Shown in pieces: positions 27,955 through 35,330 of a stretch of DNA of 35,330 nucleotides. Every line of letters starts with the position of its first letter. The first letter of the stretch is position 1. Source of the stretch: an uncultured Candidatus Nemicrothrix sp. Lineage in GTDB: Bacteria; Actinomycetota; Acidimicrobiia; Acidimicrobiales; UBA8592. Made by a program: the position numbers and the translations under genes. The stretch covers positions 1-35,330 of the forward strand of contig CAJWRY010000003.1 of assembly GCA_913046155.1 (NCBI GenBank), in the 5' to 3' direction. Under the pieces are notes generated by a model. The model saw only the letters and a list, made by a program, of their open reading frames with translations, ran no database searches and had not been told where the DNA came from.

Positions 27955-29142
27955 TTGGGAGCATTAAGTGGAATACGCGTAATTGACGTGGGACTTCTGG
28001 TACAAGGCCCCCAAGCCGGTCAAACACTCGTTGATCTTGGCGCAGAAGTAATTAAAGTAGAACTTCCTCTCATGGGGGACATGGCTAGGTGGATCCCAAT
28101 ATCAATGGAGGACTTGAGGACGCCGTATTTTGAAGCGTGTAACCGCGGGAAAAGAAGCATAACAGTTGATTTGCGAGTCCCTAAAGGGGCAGAAATCTTT
28201 CGTAAACTCGTCGATAGCGCAGATGTTCTTCTCGCCAATTTTAAACCAGGAACATTAGAGGCTTGGGGTCTAGGGTATGAGGAACTAAGCGAGTCCAATC
28301 CAGGGTTAGTTTATGCAATGGGATCAACATTTGGTCCCGAGGGTGAAGGTTCACAGAGAGAAGGAGCTGATTTGGCGGGTCAAGCTGCCGGAGGACTCAT
28401 TAGTACAACAGGTAACGATGGTGAACCTCCAACTCCGATTGGGGCAACTATCGCTGACCACATCGGAAGTATGAATATGGCTGTTGGAATTCTAGCCGCT
28501 CTCTTCGCAAGACAAAGCAGCGGCAAAGGTCAGCGAATAGATGTTTCATTACTTGGCGGGCAGATATATGCTCAAGCCTCAGAGTACACAGCGTATCTTA
28601 TGACAGGGCAAATACCAGGCCGCAGTAATGCTGGACACCCTTTGCTTCCGATGGCATATGGAATTCTTGAGACAGCAAACGGCTACATAGCCTTAGTTGG
28701 GGTTTTGCCCGATAAGCGAAAAGAGTTTTATGAAGCAGTTGGTGTCCCCGAATTGATAGATGATGAAAGATTCGCACCCATTATCTACACCACAGAAATA
28801 CGAAAATCGTTATTCGAGTTGTTAGCACCAGGTTTCAAGAAAAGAACTACCGAGGAGTGGGGTCAAATACTAGATGCTATGGAAGTGCGATACGCACCCG
28901 TGAATGACTATGAGCAGGCAGCGAATGACAATTTGGTTCTAGAGAATCATTACCTCGTTGACCTTGAGGACTCGAGTGGAAACATAAAACGTGTAGTTGG
29001 TTCTCCTATCAAGATGTCTGGTACACCTTCAGAGGCATCTGCAGAGGCACCAGAGTTGGGGCAACATACCGAAGAGATACTGCTTGAATTAGGTTACAAC
29101 TGGGAAGAGATATCCGAACTTCGTGAAACTTCTGCGATTTGA
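27955..29142 (+). CDS. CaiB/BaiF-type (class III) CoA transferase
   Basis: GIRVIDVGLLVQGPQAGQTLVDLGAEVIKVE, NRGKRSITVDLR, LLANFKPGTLEAWGLGYEEL; TTG start with GGAGG. Confidence 0.93.
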   Translation: MGALSGIRVIDVGLLVQGPQAGQTLVDLGAEVIKVELPLMGDMARWIPISMEDLRTPYFEACNRGKRSITVDLRVPKGAEIFRKLVDSADVLLANFKPGTLEAWGLGYEELSESNPGLVYAMGSTFGPEGEGSQREGADLAGQAAGGLISTTGNDGEPPTPIGATIADHIGSMNMAVGILAALFARQSSGKGQRIDVSLLGGQIYAQASEYTAYLMTGQIPGRSNAGHPLLPMAYGILETANGYIALVGVLPDKRKEFYEAVGVPELIDDERFAPIIYTTEIRKSLFELLAPGFKKRTTEEWGQILDAMEVRYAPVNDYEQAANDNLVLENHYLVDLEDSSGNIKRVVGSPIKMSGTPSEASAEAPELGQHTEEILLELGYNWEEISELRETSAI

Positions 29143-29186
29143 AGGGCTACTACCATTCTAGGACCTTAGTCAGATAGTATTTGCGT

Positions 29187-30434
29187 GTGAAATATCTGGC
29201 CACATTTGCACTGGGCGCAACGTTAATTTTTCATACTGTGGCGTGCGCACCTATGGAAGATGACCAAGAGACTCAAAGCAATCAAGTAGCCAGCGACGCT
29301 GACGAACCTAAAACTGTTTTTCAAGATACAACAGAAATATTAGTTGAAAGAATTATAGAAGAGGACGCAATCGTCGTCGGCGTAATCATTGACGAAGAGA
29401 ACCTCATGTCACCTCATGATCGTCAACCTGGAGTTGCATTTGTGGGTGAGATAGAGAAACTAAACGCAAATGGGGGACTACTGGGGAAACAGGTCAGAAT
29501 CATAAGGGTCAACAGCGAATCACGTCTTTCTGTCATCGATAATGCCGCAAAGAAATTAATTGAGGCTGGGGCACAACTATTAGTACTTACATGCGAATTA
29601 GATTACGCAGGGCCAGCATTGATCAGAGCTAAAGAGGCTGAAGTACTTGTGATATCACCATGCGCAACTGAAACACAGTGGGGGACGGGGGCAGTAGACA
29701 AGCTAGCCTTTTCAATGACTACACAATCGCAAAAGTATGGTGTGGAACTAGCAAACCTTTTATGGGACGAAGGGAAAAGGACAGTTGGGGTTCTTTGGGA
29801 TAATTCTGCGCCCGAACCCATTCAAGAATGTAGTGCGTTTAAAAACAGGTGGCGTCAACTTGGAGGCCGAACGACCATTGATTCAGCGATCAATATGATC
29901 ACTGCAACCGATATCATCAACGCAGGCGATCGCGCCCGAACATTAGACGCGGACTCAATTATCTTATGCGCATTCAATAGAGTCGGAACGCTCGCTCTTC
30001 AACGAATTCGAGGGGCTGGCTGGTTAACTCCTGTCATCGCTGGGGTGACCATGGACAGTGCAGCATTTCGACCCTTAGATGTATCAGGTATTGGTGATTT
30101 TCGTATGCTTAGCTTTGCTTCTACCGCTAATGATGACCCATACCCTGAAGTCAGAGACGCATCGGTAAATTTTGTATCTATTGACGGTGTCCCCCCTGCA
30201 AGTGGAAGATTCGTGCTTGGAGCAGATCTTGCAAAACTTTGGACATATGCAGTGAATGAAGCTGGAACATCAAATAGCCTGGCAGTCGCTGATCAAATCA
30301 AATCAATTGATACCTTTGACGCTGTCTCCGGACCAATTAGTTTCGGTGGAACACAAGCCGTGCTGAGAAGAGTTCTACGAGTTCTAGAGCAACTTGATGG
30401 AGAAATGGTATACCAAAGAATGTGGGAGTACTAG
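29187..30434 (+). CDS. ABC transporter substrate-binding lipoprotein (Leu/Ile/Val-type periplasmic binding fold)
   Basis: Lipobox FHTVAC; GVAFVGEIEKLNANGGLLGKQVRIIRVNSESR; GTG 29187 preferred. Confidence 0.78.
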   Translation: MKYLATFALGATLIFHTVACAPMEDDQETQSNQVASDADEPKTVFQDTTEILVERIIEEDAIVVGVIIDEENLMSPHDRQPGVAFVGEIEKLNANGGLLGKQVRIIRVNSESRLSVIDNAAKKLIEAGAQLLVLTCELDYAGPALIRAKEAEVLVISPCATETQWGTGAVDKLAFSMTTQSQKYGVELANLLWDEGKRTVGVLWDNSAPEPIQECSAFKNRWRQLGGRTTIDSAINMITATDIINAGDRARTLDADSIILCAFNRVGTLALQRIRGAGWLTPVIAGVTMDSAAFRPLDVSGIGDFRMLSFASTANDDPYPEVRDASVNFVSIDGVPPASGRFVLGADLAKLWTYAVNEAGTSNSLAVADQIKSIDTFDAVSGPISFGGTQAVLRRVLRVLEQLDGEMVYQRMWEY

Positions 30435-31388
30435 TCAGTACCCTGAATCAATATCTATACACCCAATAAGGTCAAGTCCCTGAAGGTATCTTGAAACATT
30501 TTCTGTTACACGCAAAGAGAGAAGTTCTATACCCATTTCAGGTGTGTTCGCTGTATGAGGTGTAATTAAACAATTAGGTAGATTCCACAAAGGATGGCCA
30601 GCCGGAAGTGGTTCAGGGTCTGTGACGTCAAGGGCTGCACCCGCAATCTCACTATCTGTCAAGGCTTTCACTAGGTCTTCAGTAACGATATGTTTGCCTC
30701 TCGCAACATTCACAATGACTGCGTCTTTCGGAAGTAGTTTAAGTTCACTTGCCCCGATCAGATTTTCGGTTTCATCCGTCAGTGCCAACGCTATTAGAAG
30801 AACATCGGTAGTTGGGAGAACAACATTTAAGTCCTCTAATTGGATCGTTCTAACAGTGCCGGGGAGAGATATAGGCCTTTTCCGAATAACTGTAATTTCA
30901 CACTTAAAAGGTTCAAGCAGTGGAATCACATCTTCGGCTATTCCCCCGCCTCCTAGAATTGTTACTTTTGCCCCAAAAAGGTTACTGCCGATTCCTTTGC
31001 TCCATTGCGGAGACCGAGCGTAGGCAGCCAAGTTTCTCTTCATTGCAAGCATCATCGCAAGCGCATGCTCTGCAACAGCAGGGGAGTACACACCTTTCCC
31101 ACATGTCCATAGTCGTTGCCTATCTAAAACATCAATGAACGGCTCGATACCTGCGTAGGGCAACTGGACCCAGTCATGGTTGTCGGAGATATAGCTTTGA
31201 ATCAGCTCAGGTTTTTCAGGTGCTGCCCAAATTAATGCACTGGCCTCCTGATTAGAGCAAACTGTTCCTCCGCCAAGTTCAACTGCCGAAACCAAAGCGT
31301 CACGGCGCCAATTTTGAGGCTCAACGGAGATTAAACCTTGCCGAGGACCGTTGGGTAAAACTTTTTGAAGAGTCATATTTTCTGACAA
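30435..31388 (-). CDS. D-isomer-specific 2-hydroxyacid dehydrogenase family protein
   Basis: VTILGGGGIAEDVIPLL NAD site, LKLLPKDAVIVNVARGKHIVTEDLVKAL, ALDVTDPEPLPAGHPLWNLPNCLITPHTA. Confidence 0.9.
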   Translation of the reverse strand: MSENMTLQKVLPNGPRQGLISVEPQNWRRDALVSAVELGGGTVCSNQEASALIWAAPEKPELIQSYISDNHDWVQLPYAGIEPFIDVLDRQRLWTCGKGVYSPAVAEHALAMMLAMKRNLAAYARSPQWSKGIGSNLFGAKVTILGGGGIAEDVIPLLEPFKCEITVIRKRPISLPGTVRTIQLEDLNVVLPTTDVLLIALALTDETENLIGASELKLLPKDAVIVNVARGKHIVTEDLVKALTDSEIAGAALDVTDPEPLPAGHPLWNLPNCLITPHTANTPEMGIELLSLRVTENVSRYLQGLDLIGCIDIDSGY

Positions 31389-31408
31389 GGATTTCTTTCC
31401 TTCAACGT

Positions 31409-31431
31409 GTGGAGGTTACTACTGCCTCCAC
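31409..31431. repeat. Inverted repeat GTGGAGG-N9-CCTCCAC upstream of the cystathionine beta-synthase gene
   Basis: Perfect 7-bp arms 31409-31415 and 31425-31431, immediately upstream of a TATGGT -10-like hexamer (31432-31437). Confidence 0.5.
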
Positions 31432-31444
31432 TATGGTCATGTAC

Positions 31445-32800
31445 ATGGATATCGCTAATTCCGTTCTTCAACTTATCGGCCGCACTCCCATGGTTCGACT
31501 TGTTCGTGTCACCGAGGGTATTCCATGTCCTGTAATTGCAAAAGTTGAAACCACAAATCCTGGAGGAAGCGTCAAAGATAGGCCTGCTTTAGCAATGATT
31601 GAGGCAGCAGAGAAAGAAGGTCTCCTGAAGCCGGGGTCTACCATTATTGAGCCAACATCAGGGAATACTGGTGTTGGTTTGGCGATCGTAGCTGCGCAAC
31701 GGGGGTATAACTGTATTTTCGTCATGACAGACAAAGTTAGTCCCGAGAAAGTTGATCTATTGAAAGCATATGGAGCAGAAGTTATCGTTTGCCCTGTAGA
31801 CGTTGAACCTAATGACCCTAGATCTTATTATTCAACAGCTGAACGGCTTTCAGAAGAGACCCCTGATTCCTTCAGGCCAAATCAATACGCAAATCAAACG
31901 AATCCTCATGCTCACTATCTAACAACAGGGCCTGAAATATGGGAACAAACTGACGGGAAAGTCACTCACTTTATTGCAGGAGCAGGAACCGGTGGCACAC
32001 TGTGCGGCGTTGGGAAATATCTCAAAGAAAGAAACCCCTCTATCCAGATTATTGCTGCTGACCCAGAAGGTTCTGTTTACAGCGGCGGAGACGGAAGACC
32101 GTATCTCGTGGAAGGAGTCGGGGAAGACTTCTGGCCCGAAACCTATGACCCTTCAATAATAGATCGCGTAATAGCTGTATCTGATGCGGATTCATTCAAA
32201 ACAACACGAGAGGTTTCCCAGAAAGAAGGACTTCTAATCGGGGGCTCTTGTGGAACAGCAGTGAATGCTGCACTTACCGTCGCAAGGGAATTAACTGAAG
32301 AAGATATGGTAGTTGTCCTCTTGCCTGATTCAGGGCGTGGCTATCTCTCAAAAATCTTCAACGATGATTGGATGACTACTTACGGCTTCTTGTCCAAGGG
32401 TGGAGTTTGTGTAAAAGAAATATTGGATACAAAGGTCAAAAAGAGTACCGGAATAGTGCACGTTCAACCGGATGACTCTGTTGCTCATGCTCAGAAAGTT
32501 ATGAAAGAGCATCAAATTTCACAAGTAATTGTTGCTCAAGGTCCTCTACCATTATCAGCAGCGGAAGTGAAGGGGACCTTGACCGCCCAAGCTGTTAAGG
32601 AAGCAAGCTTGAAAGATCCGGACCTGAATATTGCATGTTCAACTATGATGAATGACTCCCTTGAATTTATAGGAATAGGTGAATCGATAGAGAATGCAAA
32701 ATCTATTCTTGAGAAGGGCAAAAAACTTCTTGTTTTGGATGAAGGTAAGCCATACACAGTCCTCACTTTTTCTGACTACATTAGATACGAAGGGGAGTAG
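31445..32800 (+). CDS. Cystathionine beta-synthase with C-terminal CBS domain pair
   Basis: ELIG-like LQLIGRTPMVRLVRV, NPGGSVKDRPALAMIE PLP lysine, EPTSGNTGVGLA, AGAGTGGTLCGVGKYLKE; CBS-domain-like C-terminus; start ATG 31445. Confidence 0.9.
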   Translation: MDIANSVLQLIGRTPMVRLVRVTEGIPCPVIAKVETTNPGGSVKDRPALAMIEAAEKEGLLKPGSTIIEPTSGNTGVGLAIVAAQRGYNCIFVMTDKVSPEKVDLLKAYGAEVIVCPVDVEPNDPRSYYSTAERLSEETPDSFRPNQYANQTNPHAHYLTTGPEIWEQTDGKVTHFIAGAGTGGTLCGVGKYLKERNPSIQIIAADPEGSVYSGGDGRPYLVEGVGEDFWPETYDPSIIDRVIAVSDADSFKTTREVSQKEGLLIGGSCGTAVNAALTVARELTEEDMVVVLLPDSGRGYLSKIFNDDWMTTYGFLSKGGVCVKEILDTKVKKSTGIVHVQPDDSVAHAQKVMKEHQISQVIVAQGPLPLSAAEVKGTLTAQAVKEASLKDPDLNIACSTMMNDSLEFIGIGESIENAKSILEKGKKLLVLDEGKPYTVLTFSDYIRYEGE

Positions 32801-32814
32801 GGAGAAATTACGAG

Positions 32815-33969
32815 ATGGCGACTGAAAACAACAATCCAGAATGGGGGTTTGGGACGAAAGCCGTGCATGCTGGACAAAGACCTGACCCTGTCACCGGAGC
32901 CGTCACCGTACCCGTTTATCAGACAAGCACGTACCAACAAGATGCAGTTGGGCAAGACAGAGGCTACGAATACTCACGAACAGCTAATCCCACCCGTTCA
33001 GCGTTGGAGCTAAGCATCGCAGCTCTAGAAGGAGCTAACTTCGGTAGGGCATTTGCCAGCGGAATGGCTGCCGAAGATACTATTTTGCGCCTACTTGACC
33101 CAGGTGATCATGTCATCATGGGCAACGACGCCTATGGAGGCACGTTCCGGCTCATATCAAAAGTACTCACACGATTCGGAATCTCATATTCGTCAACAAA
33201 TCTTTCAAACCCTGACGAGGTCAAAGCTGCCTTTAAAGATAAGACAAAGATGATATGGGCCGAAACACCAACGAATCCTCTATTGTCAGTTGTCGATATT
33301 GAATTGCTCGCGACGCTTTCTCATGACAAGGAGGCGTTATTGGTCGTAGACAACACATTTGCGACCCCTTACCTTCAAAAACCCCTTTTGCTTGGTGCAG
33401 ATCTTGTAATTCATTCAGCTACGAAATACCTAGGTGGGCACTCAGATGTCGTAGGTGGGTTCGTCGCTACAAACAATCCAGAAATTGATGAAGAGTTGGC
33501 CTTTCTCCAAAATGCCGTGGGAGCTGTTCCAGCCCCATGGGACTGCTATTTGTTGTTACGAGGAATAAAGACCTTAGGTGTGCGAATGGATCGCCACTGC
33601 GACAACGCAGAAAAGATTGTCGAATTCCTCAGCAATCACAACAAGGTAAAAGAAGTCCTGTACCCGGGTCTAGATACTCACCCAACCTTTCCCATTGCTG
33701 AGAAGCAAATGGAGCGATACGGCGGAATGATCTCCTTCACCGTGAATGGCGGGGAAAAGGAGGCACGGGGCATAGCGCAGGGAACCAAAATCTTCACATT
33801 GGCTGAATCATTGGGCGCTGTTGAGTCACTTATTGAAATCCCAGCAGCAATGACGCATCTCTCAACTGAGGGCTCCCCACTTGAGGTAGATAAGTCACTC
33901 ATTCGACTGTCAGTCGGGATTGAAACAGTTAATGACCTTATCAGTGACCTTGATCAGGCTATGAGTTGA
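32815..33969 (+). CDS. Cystathionine gamma-synthase/lyase (trans-sulfuration PLP enzyme)
   Basis: GFGTKAVHAGQRPDPVTGAVTVPVYQTSTY, YEYSRTANPTRSALE, HSATKYLGGHSDVVGG PLP lysine; follows CBS gene. Confidence 0.93.
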   Translation: MATENNNPEWGFGTKAVHAGQRPDPVTGAVTVPVYQTSTYQQDAVGQDRGYEYSRTANPTRSALELSIAALEGANFGRAFASGMAAEDTILRLLDPGDHVIMGNDAYGGTFRLISKVLTRFGISYSSTNLSNPDEVKAAFKDKTKMIWAETPTNPLLSVVDIELLATLSHDKEALLVVDNTFATPYLQKPLLLGADLVIHSATKYLGGHSDVVGGFVATNNPEIDEELAFLQNAVGAVPAPWDCYLLLRGIKTLGVRMDRHCDNAEKIVEFLSNHNKVKEVLYPGLDTHPTFPIAEKQMERYGGMISFTVNGGEKEARGIAQGTKIFTLAESLGAVESLIEIPAAMTHLSTEGSPLEVDKSLIRLSVGIETVNDLISDLDQAMS

Positions 33970-33985
33970 CCAATACTGGGTGATA

Positions 33986-34900
33986 CTAAGTTTGTAGTTC
34001 AAGCGTGGCTTCCGCCAAGCTCTCCAACTCCGTTAACCAGTCTTCCGGTTCAATGTATGGCACAAGAATAAACTTGCTAGCGCCGACGTCAATGAATTCC
34101 TTTATTCTGTTCTCAAGACCTTGGTGACCTTGAACTACTATCTGTCTAGGGTCAAGTTCGGGTCGACGTCTCCTAACTGCTTGTGCGATCTGGTCTGGCA
34201 TACTCCCATCGGACGTGTAGATGATGAGTGATCCGAAATGTTCGCGATCAATTATGGGTCTCCCCGCTGCTTCAGCATGTTCGTCAATAACTGGGATTCC
34301 GTCAGCGACATCCTCGGGGGTGCAAAAGCTAGGAAGCCATCCATCGCCTAATCTTCCCACTCTTCGAAGTTCGCTTGGAGCTAAGCCTCCCAGCCAAATT
34401 TCAAGCGGGCTTTGAAGTGGCTTTGGAAGTACTCTCACTCCTTCAAGGGAAAACCTCTGACCAGTATGAGTCACCCTATCCTCATCCCATAGCCTTCGCA
34501 TCAACGGTAAGGCCTCGTTAAACCATGGGGCTCGATCTTTCCTCTCTACCCCAAACGCCTGATGTTCAGCAGTATCAGCTGCGCCTAAACCAAATGCGGG
34601 TAGCAGCCTACCCTCAGAAATTACATCAAGACTTGCTAACGATTTTGCGAGAATCACAGGGTTCCGTCCAGGAAGAACCATTATGGAGGGGCCAAATTTC
34701 AGTTTCTGGGTGCGCCCAGCAATCCAACTCATCAAAACAAGCGGATCAAGGCTAGAACCGGCTACTCTTTCTGAGAACCATAGTGAGTCAAATTTTAGAC
34801 GCTCTAAGTTTTCAGCTAATTCCCCCAAGTCATTAGGTTTTTTCACTTCAGACCGCGTGCCGAGCCCAAATCCTATTCTGACTTTCAACTGCGGCTCCAT
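33986..34900 (-). CDS. LLM-class (luciferase-like) oxidoreductase, probably F420-dependent
   Basis: VRIGFGLGTRS, FDSLWFSERV, LKFGPSIMVLPGRNPVILAKSLASLDVISEGRLLPAFGLG, PLEIWLGGLAPSELRRVGRLGDGWLPSF; start ATG 34900 preferred to 34924. Confidence 0.88.
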   Translation of the reverse strand: MEPQLKVRIGFGLGTRSEVKKPNDLGELAENLERLKFDSLWFSERVAGSSLDPLVLMSWIAGRTQKLKFGPSIMVLPGRNPVILAKSLASLDVISEGRLLPAFGLGAADTAEHQAFGVERKDRAPWFNEALPLMRRLWDEDRVTHTGQRFSLEGVRVLPKPLQSPLEIWLGGLAPSELRRVGRLGDGWLPSFCTPEDVADGIPVIDEHAEAAGRPIIDREHFGSLIIYTSDGSMPDQIAQAVRRRRPELDPRQIVVQGHQGLENRIKEFIDVGASKFILVPYIEPEDWLTELESLAEATLELQT

Positions 34901-34952
34901 AGCCCAATGGTACCTCGTAACCAATTTCAGTCAGTAATTATGTTTAATTAAC

Positions 34953-34971
34953 GCAATTACGGATTAATTGC
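34953..34971. promoter_or_regulatory. Inverted repeat (putative repressor operator) in the P450 promoter
   Basis: GCAATTA-CGGAT-TAATTGC perfect 7-5-7 repeat abutting/overlapping the start of -10 TATTCT (34972-34977). Confidence 0.5.
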
Positions 34972-34983
34972 TATTCTCTTGGT

Positions 34984-35330
34984 GTGGCAATAGAGGAGCA
35001 AGAATTTCATTTAGAGAGCAGTTTCTTAGACCCTGCTGTCCAAGATGATCCATTTGAGAGTTACGCAACACTTAGAGAGCAATGTCCTGTTTATCAGGTG
35101 CCAGAGACCGGTTTGTATATGGTTACTCGCTACGAAGACGTTAGAGAGGCCCTGACTAATCCCGAAACTTTCTCAAGTCGACCCGGAGCTGGAGCTGGCG
35201 GAGCAAATGATGCCTCTAAAGCGCATGCAGCTGTTTTTGAAGAGCGAGGATGGGTAAAAGCAAGGACCCTCCAGCGAACTGACCCACCTGAACATACGCA
35301 TTATAGAAAGATTCTTGGGCGAGTTTTTAC
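34984..35330 (+). CDS. Cytochrome P450, N-terminal part (truncated by window edge)
   Basis: GTG-start frame: VAIEEQEFHLESSFLDPAVQDDPFESYATLREQCPVYQVPETGLYMVTRYEDVREALTNPETFSSRPG...RTDPPEHTHYRKILGRVFT; DPPEHTHYRKILGRVF is the P450 C-helix motif. Confidence 0.92.
   Translation, partial: MAIEEQEFHLESSFLDPAVQDDPFESYATLREQCPVYQVPETGLYMVTRYEDVREALTNPETFSSRPGAGAGGANDASKAHAAVFEERGWVKARTLQRTDPPEHTHYRKILGRVF

Noticed and set aside
30622-31023. 133-aa plus-strand ORF opposite the 2-hydroxyacid dehydrogenase
   Set aside because: Antisense to a well-supported enzyme gene; no start signals or motif.
34944-34951. TTAATTAA palindrome
   Set aside because: Short self-complementary AT-rich octamer; recorded only as context for the adjacent 7-5-7 repeat.

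Overview
The 35.3 kb window is densely packed, moderately AT-rich bacterial chromosome. Gene content (DUF501-Ppx pair, XdhC/Cox accessory set, an LLM-family oxidoreductase likely F420-dependent, TANNNT promoters) suggests an uncultured, streamlined actinobacterium, perhaps an aquatic Acidimicrobiia; this affiliation is inference. From left to right it holds: (1) the downstream part of a CO-dehydrogenase-type (Cox) molybdo-hydroxylase cluster (coxM, MoxR/coxD, coxE, two XdhC/CoxI-family genes, MobA-like transferase, coxG); (2) DUF501 and Ppx/GppA; (3) mixed metabolic genes, an orphan Fe-S-type PD-(D/E)XK protein and tRNA-Leu(UAA); (4) an amidohydrolase and an arylsulfatase; (5) a lipoprotein / Calx-beta membrane-fusion protein / ABC ATPase / FtsX-type permease exporter operon preceded by a near-perfect Fur/Zur-like palindrome placed in a promoter; (6) a divergent ProA-like dehydrogenase, Ung, a GpgS-like glycosyltransferase and lipid/CoA metabolism genes; (7) a Phd-VapC toxin-antitoxin pair; (8) a CBS/CGL transsulfuration pair; (9) an LLM oxidoreductase divergent from a truncated cytochrome P450. 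The strongest unlabelled signals are the Fur-like operator on the Calx-beta exporter operon, a recurring leaderless-promoter signature (a -10 hexamer ending exactly 6 nt before the start codon at eleven genes), convergent genes whose stop codons abut or overlap, and several perfect inverted repeats overlapping predicted promoters. No CRISPR, rRNA or transposase was seen. All product names come from reading motifs, not from database searches.
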